Origin: Linanthus parryae
Lineage: Eukaryota; Streptophyta; Magnoliopsida; Ericales; Polemoniaceae
Direction: 5' to 3'
NCBI GenBank assembly: GCA_023055425.1
Contig: JALGPY010000074.1
Span: forward strand, 228,748 to 292,747
Length of the DNA stretch: 64,000 nt
The notes under the pieces were generated by a model that worked only from the letters and a program-made list of their open reading frames with translations, was not told where the DNA came from and made no database searches. A program made the translations under genes and the position numbers. Shown one piece after another: positions 54,641 to 64,000 of the stretch (positions within the stretch are counted from its first letter, which is position 1; the number at the start of each line of letters is the position of its first letter).

Positions 54641-54829
54641 ATTCCGCTGACTCTGTCATCTTAGAGTATTCACAAATCTAACACAGATCGAGAAATAGAG
54701 AGAAAATTGTCTGGAAAGGACGAAGAAATAGAGCAAAACCAGCAAAAAAACTGGACTCGTCGTCACTCAGCGAGTGCGACTCAGAGCAAGAAGAGCAGGG
54801 AGACAACCTCTCTCTACTCTCTAGATTCC
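54641..54829 (-). other. 5' UTR of the LINE
   Basis: Minus strand carries CT-rich stretches (GAGAGAGGTTGTCTCCCTGC and TTTTCTCTCTATTTCTCGAT). It starts next to the TSD copy at 54830-54840. Confidence 0.5.
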
Positions 54830-54840
54830 CATTCTTAAGG

Positions 54841-55049
54841 TTTTGGGCATTAGAGGTCTTGCGTTCAAACCTTGAGGTAGCCCAATGCTTGCCTATTGGT
54901 CTTCTCACCTATGATTTGGTCAGTCCGGATTTTCTCAGGGTGTTTTACCTCTCTGATGTGGTTTGCGTGCTATTGCACTAGAACGAGAGTTTACAGAGCA
55001 CACTCGAAGGGTAGGGACTGCGGGCTCCCACATCATCAAAAAAAAAAAG
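54841..55049 (+). mobile_element. SINE, right fragment with A-tail
   Basis: TTTTGGGCATTAGAGGTCTT + GCGTTCAAACC carries a box B-like motif 20-30 bases in; ends CATCATC followed by eleven A and GAATG (55035-55050). Together with 33271-33308 it makes a SINE of about 245 bp. Confidence 0.65.
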
Positions 55050-55510
55050 AATGTGAAATTGGTATGTGAAGTTCAATAAGTTCATATCTAGCAAGGATAT
55101 ATGATGTGTTTGCTGTGGGGTCAAACAGGAAAATTCAAAAGCTGGAAGAAAGCTTAATTGAAGAGTTGGTAATGAAATAACTTTTTTCATGGGAAATACT
55201 AGGGCACAATCCCGAGTCTAAAATAAAAGTGGAGCATTTTCATAGTTTTAGTAGTGACATTACTGTAATGTTACATCAAAAAGAGATATCAATGTTGCTT
55301 TTCGAAATTAGGGTCCGGCACGCGCCGTGCCGCACTCTACCTTCTTTTGAGATTTGTTTTGCTACAAAACTGATAACCCTTACCAGGAAAAGTTGTTTTC
55401 GGCTCTTCTACATTGTCTCAAACTTAAGATGAAACTGTAATAACAGGGAATAACGGGCTGTTTCGGTTTCTTTTGGTAGGCCCAAGACGCACCATAGCCC
55501 ATGCCTAATA
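55050..55510. other. spacer between SINE and gene, nothing recognised
   Basis: AT-rich sequence without repeat pairs or domain-like frames. Confidence 0.45.
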
Positions 55511-55731
55511 CCACTCTGCTTCTTCTCTTTCACCCCACTTGACTTTTTCCCACACTTTGACCCGGTGATTTGGATAGCAAAATGATGCATTTTTTTGATA
55601 ATTTCTTCATGGTGTTGTAGAGTAAAAGTTGTTATATAACACAGCGAAAAAATTATCAACGAGTTGCATAATTTTACTATCCAAATGACCCGGTCAAAAG
55701 TCAAATGACGTGAAAGAGAAGAAGAGAGTGG
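55511..55731. mobile_element. long-hairpin MITE upstream of the Sas10-family gene
   Basis: The left arm CCACTCTGCTTCTTCTCTTT + CACCCCACTTGACTTTT... and the right arm (reverse complement CCACTCTCTTCTTCTCTTTC + ACGTCATTTGACTTTTG...) pair over about 100 bp, including TTTGACCCGGTGATTTGGAT against TTTGACCGGGTCATTTGGAT. TA flanks both ends (55509-55510, 55732-55733), as for Tc1/mariner-type (Stowaway-like) MITEs. It ends about 130 bp upstream of the gene's presumed 5' UTR. Confidence 0.75.
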
Positions 55732-56014
55732 TAGATGAAATACATAAAGTGAACAATATGGGTATTATTCAGAGGTTATAACTTCACTAGGGGTCTCTCC
55801 GTAATAATAATATAATATCGGGGCCAGACGTAGTAAACAAAGAACTCGCGCTAAATAAACTTTTTTTGCCCTAGGCCTCGTCCGTCGCCGTTTTCTCTCT
55901 TCTCTCACTCCGAAAAACGCATATTCCGGCGAATCGTCCCTGAGCTCTCTCTCTCACAGTTGATCAAATTTGAAATAGATTGACTCTATACAAACACTAC
56001 TAGCGTCGAAGTCA
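55732..56014 (+). promoter_or_regulatory. promoter and 5' UTR of the Sas10-family gene
   Basis: Contains TAATAATAATATAATATCGG (about 55803), AAATAAACTTTTTTTGCCC (telo-box neighbour GCCCTAGGCC at 55868-55877) and a CT-rich leader (TTTTCTCTCTTCTCTCACTC) before the ATG. GCCCTA-type motifs are common upstream of ribosome-biogenesis genes; whether this one is functional is not known. Confidence 0.4.
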
Positions 56015-59000
56015 ATGGAGGATGCCGAAATTTCAGAGATTTATCAGCAGAGATTGAGCAAGTAAGCTCAATTGGTTATGTTAGAATCTAGGGATTGCTG
56101 AATTGTTGTTCTTTCATCTATTGATTTAATATGGGTTTTTGTTCTTCTCTCCAGAGAAACTCCACAGCTCACTGCAATATTGAAGGAAATGAAGGAGGGA
56201 TTGGATACTGTGAGGAACAAAGTGCAATCTTTAACTTCAAAGGTAAGGGGTTCTCTCTCTTTAGTTTACTGATTGTTAATGCACAGTGAGGAAGGGAAAC
56301 AAAAGCTAGTGATTGCTCTTTGATAATTTGGGACAATTTGTTGGATTAGATGGAGTAGTTATTTGAAGCAGGAATAGCATAAACACCTAACAAAAGAGTT
56401 ACAATAGTTTGATGGCCTTAATCTTTTGGTATTACCACTTTTAGTTTTGTTTTGCTAATTGTTTTCTTGGTTCCTAGTAGTAAGATGCAGAGAAACAAAT
56501 ATGTGGTCTATATAGCTTTTATAACACACACGGGATAGCATTGCAGGAGGAAGTGAAAATCATACAAGAAAATAAAATGTGACATATATTGACATTTCAT
56601 GATCTCATCCTAAGAAAAATAATGTGGAGTTGCCATCATTAAGTAGATATCACACGTTATGTATGTTCCGCTAAATTACACAACTTGTCGTTTAAGAAAT
56701 AAATGCCACTCCTCACATCTTCGCTCTATTGATATTCCTGTTTTTGGGTATGGATTATATTTGAATTGCAAGGGCAGTTATGGAGAGTAACACTGGATGT
56801 ATAAGGTGTTGTAGTTATGAGAAGTTTTAGGCTTTAGAACTGTGTTATGGGAGTTCTGGAGAAAGTAAAGGAATTCTGGAAGGTGAAGGAACACAATTTA
56901 GTTTGCAAGAAGTTTCCTGTAAACGTACTCTTCCTGCTTTTATCTGAATTACTACTCAAAGTCTTGCTAACTCGATGTTTATACTACCTTTTAGGTGAAA
57001 TCGAATCAACTTCCAACCGCAGATGGGATAGATTACCTTGAGGCAAAACATTTACTTCTTCTGAACTATTGTCAGTCCCTTGTGTATTATTTGCTCCGCA
57101 AAGCTAAAGGTTTATCAATTGAAGGACATCCTGTTACAAGAAGCCTCTGTGAGATAAGATTATTTCTGGAGAAGGTTTGATGTGCTCTCATTATTCATCT
57201 TTGTATGTTTCGTCATATTTTGAAATACCTCAAATTTTCATTTTTTTTTCCCACAGATCCGTCCAATTGACAAAAAGCTAGAGTACCAAATTCAGAAGCT
57301 ATCAAGGGCTGCATCTGGTACTGGGAATCAAGTAGGCTTGACTGAGAATGAAGAACACTCTACTCAAAATGCAGAGGATCCTTTAAAATATCGCCCTAAC
57401 CCAGATTTGCTTGTTAGCAAAGTGGATATAGATTCCGAGGTTAGTACTGGGTTTTTGAGCTCTTTTTTTATGTTCCATTTTCCTGTATATATACATATAT
57501 GTATATATATATGTATGTATACATATATATATACATATATGTATATATACATATATATATATATACATATGTATATATATACATACATTTAATCTGTTTT
57601 AGGTGGGACTTGAGTTTGATGAGAAAGTTCGATAGAGTTCTTGCTAGGTTTCCCAAAAAGGCTAGCATCGTTGTCGTATCAACTCCCCTTTTGGTCTTAC
57701 TAACTATTAGTTTGAACTGTAGGATGGTGCAGGTGTGTATCGACCCCCCAAAATCGCTCCTACAGCTATGGAAGAGGTGAAGACCTCAAAACAAGAAAGA
57801 CAGAGAGATAGAAAGGAGAGCAACATGCTGCGACGCTCTAAACAGAATCAAGACATGAAAGACCTCTTGGCTGATTTTGAGGGCAGGCCTGAAGAGGTGA
57901 GATGTGGTTTCCATTATCCTAGTATTTCGATAACTCCAGAATGTCTCGTCATTTACTTCATCTAACATGGTTAATTATACAGGTTATGGATACTATTGGA
58001 GCTGAAAGTAATGAAGTTCAGAGGTTTAAGGCTAAGTTGGACGATCGCGCTAGGAGGGAAGAAGAGCTTTTCACTCGGGCACCTCTGACGAGGATTGAGA
58101 AGAAGAAAATGAAGCACATGGAGAAGTCTAGAAATGGGTAAGCTCTATCAAATATAATGTTTATATATTGTCTCTTTGAGTTCTTATTTAGTTTGATATT
58201 AATTGTTTGAATCTGTTAATCCTGTATACTTTTCTTGCATCTGTCAAGTTAGCTAATATATGTTCTTTCGGAAAGAAATCGTTATTTATTATGTGGTCCC
58301 TAATTACTTCGCTCAATGTTCTTTATCAGGTTGCATGGCCTGACTGATGACTTCAATGATGTCATCAAAAGCTTACCACTGGGGGACAGTGAGCAAATGT
58401 CTGACATGCTCCCTGGCAGTAGTGGTGAGAAGAAATTCAAAAAGCGAAAGGTAACTAAATTTAGTGAATTGGTGGTATCTGTATCTGTGCTTGAAATCTA
58501 GTTATTAACAAACTGGTATAGCTCACTGTTTATCTGCTTATACTCTACAAGTCTTTCAGTAGCTAGCATTAGCATGTCAGATTCTTATGTGTGAGTCCCA
58601 AAAATATCACACACGTACACACAGGGAGCTGATTCTTACAGAGCAAAGTTTGATCCTTGCAAAGCCACTAACTAATTGGGTAAAGAATGAAAAATGTAAC
58701 CTCTTAAAAATTGTGACATCTCTTCTCAAACAAGTAAAAACAAGTTCTACATTTACTTCTTAGTTCTGGGTTGGAGTTCCATGAATTTCTGCAGCATCAG
58801 TTCTTAGTTCTGCCCTATGTTACCAGAAACGTGGAAACTGCCGCGTTTTTCGATCGGGGTCGTTCGTACTGAAACGCGGTACGATTTCGACCCAGATCGC
58901 TAAACCCAGCGTCCCCAAATATTCAGACAAGGGAAGAAATATTCAGACAAGGGAAGAACTTATCTGTTCATCGTCCGTATCTATCAGATTCATCTTCTCC

Positions 59001-59471
59001 TTCTTTTTCTCTAGTTTTAATCTGTTTTCTCAGTCCTCTTTATCTCTGTTATTGACGTCTGTTCGTATTTCCGGTCTAGAGTCCAGGTTAGGAGATACTC
59101 TATGCTTTAACTGGAAGAGTTGTGGTACGATTCTGCTACTACGTTATTTATTACTACATATATTAAAAATGTATTCCATATTTCCAAAAACTGTTAAATA
59201 ATTGGTAAAGTAAATCAATAAATATAATTTTTTTTTTTTAAAAGGAAACAAAATCACAGGTTTCCAAGAGTCCAATTTAATGAAATAACTGCAGTCTTAG
59301 GAGACTGCAACGGATTACATGAAGAAAAATTACTTATCAACAGATTAAAGACAAGAATTACTTATCAACATATAATATATATAAAAATACACAGATAATT
59401 CCAGAAATGGCTACCTTATTGGTACTGAGAATTCAAGTATTAACGCACATAGATTATTAATATTATTATTA

Positions 59472-59537
<66 letters not shown>

Positions 59538-60808
59538 GTTAAATGTAGGATAAATCGTCCCAATTAGCGTTTCGTTCCTATTAATCGTTTCTCGTCCCGG
59601 ACAGCGTTCCGGAGAAGCCTACCCCCAGCGTACCCCGTACCGAGACCTACCGCGTTTCCCGTTCCCGTTCCCGTCCCCGTCCCACGTACCCCAGCTTTCC
59701 CCGTTTCTGGTAACATAGGTTCTGCCACCACCACAACCACCGTTGACTCCTACTACCATTATCAACCGGCTACCATCTCCACCAGCACCCACACCGATGG
59801 TCGGAGCCACTTTCGGTCGCTGCACCAACAACCAACACTATCTCCAACACTTACCCAGAGTATGAAAACTTCTATCGAAAGTCAATGTGTCACCAGAAAG
59901 AAAAGAAATCAAATTCATCTCATTGAATCCCAAAAGTTGGATTGTACCTAGTAGTGCAGTTGGAATCTAAAGGTGCGTAAATTGGGTTTGTTCTGGAGGT
60001 ATTTAAATTCTTAAATTTGTAATATCATAAATCAACCCCTACATTTTTCAAGACATCATCACTACTGCTTCCACTATGCTAGGACCGAAATAAACCGACG
60101 ACGGCGGAGTATAACCGTAATAAAACAAACGGACTTTATTTTCCGGCGAGAATTGGGGAAACAGGGGAGGAGGATTGAATTTGACGTAAAACAACCCATG
60201 TGAAAAACATGGTATTGGGTCAGAGTAGAAGGAAATCTTGGGGCTGATCAAAGGATGGATTGAATGACGTTGTGGAGCGAGAGAATGTGGAATGGGTCAA
60301 AGTTAGAATTCATAGGTGGTGAAGAGGCTAAAATTATAATTTTAAGCACTAGAAGTTCACAAGTGGCTTTGTAAGGATCAATTTTAGCTCTGTAAGAATC
60401 ACTTCCCCTTCCTTTATCTGAGAGTGAGGTTCCACGAGCTGTTGATATGGTATCCGAGCCTGTAGTGGTCTGTGGATTCAGAGCAAAATTTGGAGGCACC
60501 GATGGAGAATGTTTTGAAGGACACGTCAGTAAAACAAAACCTCGGATCATTGGTTGTTATAATATTATTCATTCAATAATCTAAATTACACATTTATTGG
60601 GTAGCCTCTGAGAAGCATGGCACAGGCAGCGAAAGGGGCACTGTCTCTTTTAGAAGGGCATTCTTTGACGGACTTGATTAGATACATCTCTTACGAATCC
60701 ACTGAAAAATTTACTGTGAACATGAATATCCCATCAGCCTAAATCTTGTAGAATAAGTTTGTAACACGCAATTCCGTAATGTAATTTCAGCATCGTAAGC
60801 ACTCCTGA
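56015..60808 (+). CDS. neuroguidin/LCP5-like Sas10/Utp3/C1D family protein
   Basis: Eight coding exons: 56015-56061, 56155-56242, 56995-57174, 57257-57439, 57723-57896, 57983-58137, 58330-58450 and 60791-60808. All introns are GT-AG with consistent phases, giving 321 residues. Residues about 60-125 match the Sas10/Utp3 domain (EAKHLLLLNYCQSLVYYLLR, EGHPVTRSLCEIRLFLEKIR). A conserved KYRPNPDLL and a VYRPPKIAPTAME motif follow, then a charged helical part (RREEELFTRAPLTRIEKKKM), and a basic end KKFKKRKHRKHS. Family members (human NGDN, yeast Lcp5) act in the nucleolus in the small-subunit processome that cleaves pre-18S rRNA. No lesion is seen. The last exon codes only HRKHS-stop; it is inferred from splice site, phase and the basic tail. 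Expected length for the family is about 310-330. Confidence 0.85.
57485..57589. repeat. TA/CA/TG-rich microsatellite in intron 4
   Basis: Alternating TATATACATATATG-type sequence of about 105 bp between exons 4 and 5. Confidence 0.9.
58815..59718. mobile_element. hAT-like MITE (904 bp) with 8 bp TSD
   Basis: Terminal inverted repeats CTATGTTACCAGAAACG / CGTTTCTGGTAACATAG are perfect over 17 bp. GTTCTGCC is duplicated at 58807-58814 and 59719-59726. Eight bp fits the hAT superfamily. Both subterminal regions are GC-rich with CGTTTC/CGTTCC motifs; the centre is AT-rich and includes an ATT microsatellite. No transposase. Confidence 0.87.
59454..59537. repeat. (ATT)n microsatellite
   Basis: About 27 units, nearly perfect, one ATTGTT interruption near 59471, inside the hAT-like MITE. 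Confidence 0.95.
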
Positions 60809-62433
60809 AAGTGATCTGTGAGATAAGAAAGACCGTTCTGTGTGAGTGTGACCTCATGGTGTCCAAGTAGTGGAGGTGTTTGTTTTCCCTCGATTACTGG
60901 ACAATTGCCATTCCTGCAGAGTAAAGTATTCGACTGAGTATGTTTTCAATAGTTATTGAGCACTGTTCAGGCAAGTCAAGTTAGTATTATCAGATCTTTT
61001 GATGTTAGTGACATCTTTAGCTATGTATTAGTGTCTCTTCAGTTTGGGCTATGAAACTGCGTCAGCGACTCAGCCACCTGGTGTGTGGGACGTTGTCCAC
61101 AGCAGATAAGAGGATAATTAGAAGGAAGTATGTCTCAATGTCTCATACTACGGAGAGTTACAAATCTGATCTCTTGGTAATGCAAGGTATCATAGAAACT
61201 ACATAAACTTCTAAATAACGTGTCTTGTCTATGTTGAGTGAAACCCAGAAGTCCTTTTGTTGGGCCAGGCTTTCCTAGAAAGTTGCAATTATACAGGGAG
61301 TGTGTATCCTGTGAACTCCCTTGCAATATCCTACCATACTACCCCCACCATCACGGCATCCCCACCCCCACCCCACCGCCAGCTGCACCATGGCCACTAC
61401 CATTAACACAACACATCACACCAACCACTTTGTATGTTCTTTTTTCTTCTTATACACCACCACCACACCCTTGTTTTCAGAAATTCCCAAATCGAAAAGG
61501 GCAACCCTGATTGATAACTCACTGAAGAAACCCCAACCTCCTAATTGACAGCGAATTATGACTCAAGCTTAGCTTCACCTTAATTTATAGCTTGGTATTG
61601 TATCTTCCCTTCTTTGCTTTAATTCAAAGAAACCCACCAATTCATGAGATATTACCAAACCCAATTAGGCAAAAATTGAAACATTATAGAGTGACTTGCT
61701 CCACCTGCAATTGCTAAAAATCAACCCAGGAATCCCCAAAAATTAGAACAAAAAATGAGAAAAAACACAACATTCAAACTCCCGAAAATCAAACCCATTT
61801 GCTGATTTTGGCTTTTAATTGTGACTTTGGCGAGTTAGGTTTGAAACAAAATTCGATTGTGACAACTCTCTGCGAATGACGGGATTTGTAGTGGTTGAGG
61901 AGAAGAGTGGTCTAAAGAAACTAGCTAAAATGGTTTGGTGGAATTCATAATAACACATGATAATTAGTTGATGTGACGTGTTGGTGACCTGGTGGTGGTG
62001 GTATGGTGCTGTTTATGGTGGTGGTGACAATGCTAGTAGGGGAACTAAAAGGGTTGAAAGCATATGGAGTAGAATAAGATGTGATAGTATATAGTATTTC
62101 CGTAAATTGTATATGTTACAAGTTACTAGTTGATAAATTAAGAAAAATCATAAAGCAATATTTAGAAGTAACTGAATTTGCTCACATCTGTAATAGTTGG
62201 TGGTTCATTAGTTAGCGACCTGTTATTATTATGAAGCTCGTAACACAAATCACCAACGTGATCTGAATGGCAGGCCTACTGAATGCCTACCCATTCCAGA
62301 CCACTCTCCACCTAACGAATATCCATGTAGTTTGAATAATTTCATCGACTTGGCTAGTGAACTACCTATCTAGAGGGATAAGTAATAAAAACAGATTTGT
62401 CAATTATGGACAAGGTAAGGGAACCTTTTGATG
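60809..62433. other. 3' UTR and downstream intergenic sequence
   Basis: The first few hundred bases are probably 3' UTR of the Sas10-family gene. Further on I see a CA/CC-rich stretch (61320-61460), GGTGGTGG-rich sequence (61985-62030) and otherwise AT-rich DNA without coding signals. Confidence 0.4.
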
Positions 62434-62774
62434 AGACCAAAATTAGTATGATTGAATATAAAAATATTCTTTGTTATCTTTAGTTTTGGTATGTGCTTCT
62501 TTGTTGGGTTGGAGCCCTGGTTCATGGGGCGACCCGTTTTATGAATCGACCCGTTTGGGCTTGGATCCGGCCCGGTTTAATAGGTCGTCTATTTATAGAG
62601 TTCTTAGGGTTCGTAGCATGTTATGTTGAGCGTTCTGATTTCGCTTGTAATTCTCTCTGAGATGATTCGTCTGTTTTAGTGAAATCTCTGCAACTCCGTG
62701 GACGTAGGCTGTTTTGCCAAACCACGTAAATCTGTGTGTTTGGTTCTTTCTTTCTGTATATTTCGTTTTTCACA
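62434..62774 (+). repeat. probable solo or degraded Copia-type LTR
   Basis: TAGAGTTCTTAGGGTTCGTA, GTAATTCTCTCTGAGATGAT and GTGGACGTAGGCTGTTTTGC, CAAACCACGTAAATCTGTG resemble the end of a plant Copia LTR (recalled pattern GTGGACGTAGGC..GCCGAACCACGTAAAT). It would end TTTTTCACA at about 62774. The left border (TGAGACC near 62434) is a guess, and no TSD was found. Confidence 0.4.
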
Positions 62775-63022
62775 ACAACTTAATGTCTATTTCAGCCTTA
62801 ACCGTACATGTGGATGGTCAGGGGCCGATGCAGCGAATTGTAATATTATAAGGTTAAAAGCAAAAAGACAAAATCCATGTGCCTATAAAAGCAAATCATT
62901 AACCAGTTCCACAAAACATACGAGTGGATAACTATCCATCAGCAACCTTGAGTTTTCTTTTCTTCCTGTCCTTTTGTTCAATTGCCTTAAAGTGGCCCCC
63001 CACACTTCATCCCTAGATTGCC

Positions 63023-63220
63023 TTGGATTGGCCCAACAAGAAAGAGTTCTTGCAGAAGGTTCATATTGAGCAAACATTCATTTGGGCCACCCAGCTAAGG
63101 AATTTGGTATATGCCGCTGATAAGCAGTGGCCTGTAGCACCAGTTCATTTTGATCCCCCATTCTCCGTATTCTCTCAGCTAGCTTGTGAATACAAGCTTG
63201 GGTCTCTGAGAATTGATTGA
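63023..63220 (+). CDS. short ORF of unknown function
   Basis: 65 codons (MDWPNKKEFLQKVHIEQTFI, then WATQLRNLVYAADKQW, VHFDPPFSVFSQLACEYKL). The composition is more protein-like than neighbouring frames: it has Trp, His and Cys and no low complexity. I recognise no family. It could be an exon or pseudo-exon of a gene that continues past the window. There is no start context or splice evidence. Confidence 0.25.
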   Translation: MDWPNKKEFLQKVHIEQTFIWATQLRNLVYAADKQWPVAPVHFDPPFSVFSQLACEYKLGSLRID

Positions 63221-64000
63221 CGGTAAATAGATAATTTCTTGCACTAATGTTCAACTACGGGATATTCGTCAAGGAGAGAGTGATCTGGAATGGGTAACCA
63301 CTCACCACTGCAAGTCACGTGGTGATATGTGCAATTTCGTTACCAACTGTGACAGGGCGTGGCGAGCCAACCCCTCCGCTCGGAGAGTCGGGTAGTTTAG
63401 GAAAGTGGATGGAAACATACCTCTAAAGCACAGGTATGCAAGATTAAAAATGGACCACGTGTGCAAATTTTATTCTGGATAACCTACAGGTATGATTTTA
63501 GAAGTTTAGCCAATGAAAAATAGTTGCATATTTGAAGAAAACTCAACAAAATCCAACAATAATCACATTTTAATATTAATTGCCCCCTTCTTCCTCCCAA
63601 ACCACTACCCCCCATCACCATCACCACCACAGTCATCATTGGTGGTGTGTTTCTTAAATCATGTTGAGACCAGAGTTACCAGAAATCGCTTAACGGGGTG
63701 CGATCTACGATCCAGATTGCGCGACCCCAATTCGGGATCGTTCGCAATCCAGATTGTTGATTTTGGCAATCCCTAATGTTTTCACACATAGACCCAAGTC
63801 TTTTGATATCATTACTCTCTAACTCATAATTTCATCAACTAATTCACTTCTTTACCCCTACCTTTTCTTATGTATGATTTCCTACAAAATTCTACCTGAT
63901 AATAAATCCATAGAGTACTAGGCAACGCTAATTTGAGTATATATTGAGCACGACTCTCACAAAAAAGCATTCTTCGAACCAGACAAGCGAATATCATTCT
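63221..64000. other. right end of the window, no gene recognised
   Basis: At 63673-63760 GTTACCAGAAATCGC and a GATC/GCGATC-rich stretch resemble the left end of the hAT-like MITE at 58815 (GTTACCAGAAACG, then CGATCGGGGTCG). So a related, diverged copy may start here. The rest is AT-rich. Confidence 0.35.

Larger units (their letters stand above)
33308..54829 (-). mobile_element. full-length LINE (L1 type) with an internally inverted segment
   Basis: Without the Tat insertion this is about 6.0 kb, the usual full length of plant L1 elements. Minus-strand order: ORF1 and endonuclease to the start of RT (54640 down to about 51485), then an inverted block holding the rest of RT to mid RNase H (plus strand, 33641-33982 and 49507-51484). 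Minus strand resumes with the end of RNase H (33640 down to about 33330) and a poly-T of ten (33309-33318), which is the A-tail. An imperfect 11 bp TSD (10/11) flanks it at 33297-33307 and 54830-54840. The three parts add up to one complete LINE. Confidence 0.8.
58451..60790 (+). other. long last intron of the Sas10-family gene
   Basis: Begins AAAG/GTAACT and ends TGTAATTTCAG/CATCGTAAG. It is 2340 bp against 70-760 bp for the other introns, partly because of the inserted MITE at 58815-59718. Nothing else is recognised apart from low-complexity stretches. Confidence 0.6.

Noticed and set aside
57338..57780. Open frames over the TA/CA microsatellite (Tyr/Ile-rich)
   Set aside because: Translated simple repeat in an intron, overlapping exon 4 and exon 5 of the Sas10-family gene.
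63250..63400. 5S-rRNA-like or Cassandra-type segment (GGAATGGGTAACC)
   Set aside because: Only a short loose match; the rest of a 5S gene (box A, intermediate element) is absent.

Overview
The window is nuclear DNA of a flowering plant, probably a eudicot. It carries plant LTR retrotransposons of several named lineages (Tat, Athila, a Tekay/Del-type LTR, Copia), plant L1-type LINEs, a tRNA-type SINE, MITEs and one intron-containing housekeeping gene. I cannot name the species. About 55 kb is a deeply nested repeat block and only the right end holds an ordinary gene.

Layout. (1) 1-5869 is the 3' two-thirds of a decayed Tat-lineage Ty3/gypsy element (+ strand), inserted into LINE A, whose remaining part runs 5870-9231. 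(2) 9559 to about 32600 is one 5'-truncated minus-strand LINE (B), blown apart by later insertions: a coding-free Copia-like element with 206-208 bp LTRs (9944-13966, TSD CATCA), a decayed Copia element (15102-20250, TSD GACTT) and plus-strand LINE C (about 20388-32533). LINE C holds a solo LTR of a Tekay/Del-type chromovirus (21277-31452, TSD TGTGG). That solo LTR holds a non-autonomous Athila element (21547-29111) with an intact 471-codon ORF of unknown function. (3) 33271-55049 is a SINE split by a roughly 6 kb LINE (33308-54829, about 11 bp TSD). The middle 2.3 kb of this LINE is inverted, and a young complete Tat element (33983-49506, TSD GCTAT, LTRs 624/627 identical) sits inside the inverted part. 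(4) 55050-64000 is gene territory. A neuroguidin/LCP5-like Sas10/Utp3 gene has eight coding exons between 56015 and 60808. One hairpin MITE lies in its promoter region, and an 8-bp-TSD MITE lies in its 2.3 kb last intron.

The most notable object is the Tat element. Besides gag-pol on the minus strand it carries, on the opposite strand, a five-exon gene (35296-39584) whose N-terminal part resembles the plant mobile domain and whose C-terminus is coiled-coil-like. All four introns have GT-AG ends and compatible phases. The older Tat copy at the left end keeps the first part of the same antisense gene, including its 3' splice site just before the ATG. The young element looks recently inserted, yet its pol has a nonsense codon, a frameshift, an in-frame UGA and a five-residue deletion inside the integrase DDE core, which suggests mobilisation in trans.

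The nest can be dated in relative terms from target-site duplications: SINE before LINE before internal inversion before Tat before the MITE inside Tat; and LINE B before LINE C before the chromovirus LTR before Athila. All identifications come from reading the sequence and recalled family motifs; no database search was made.
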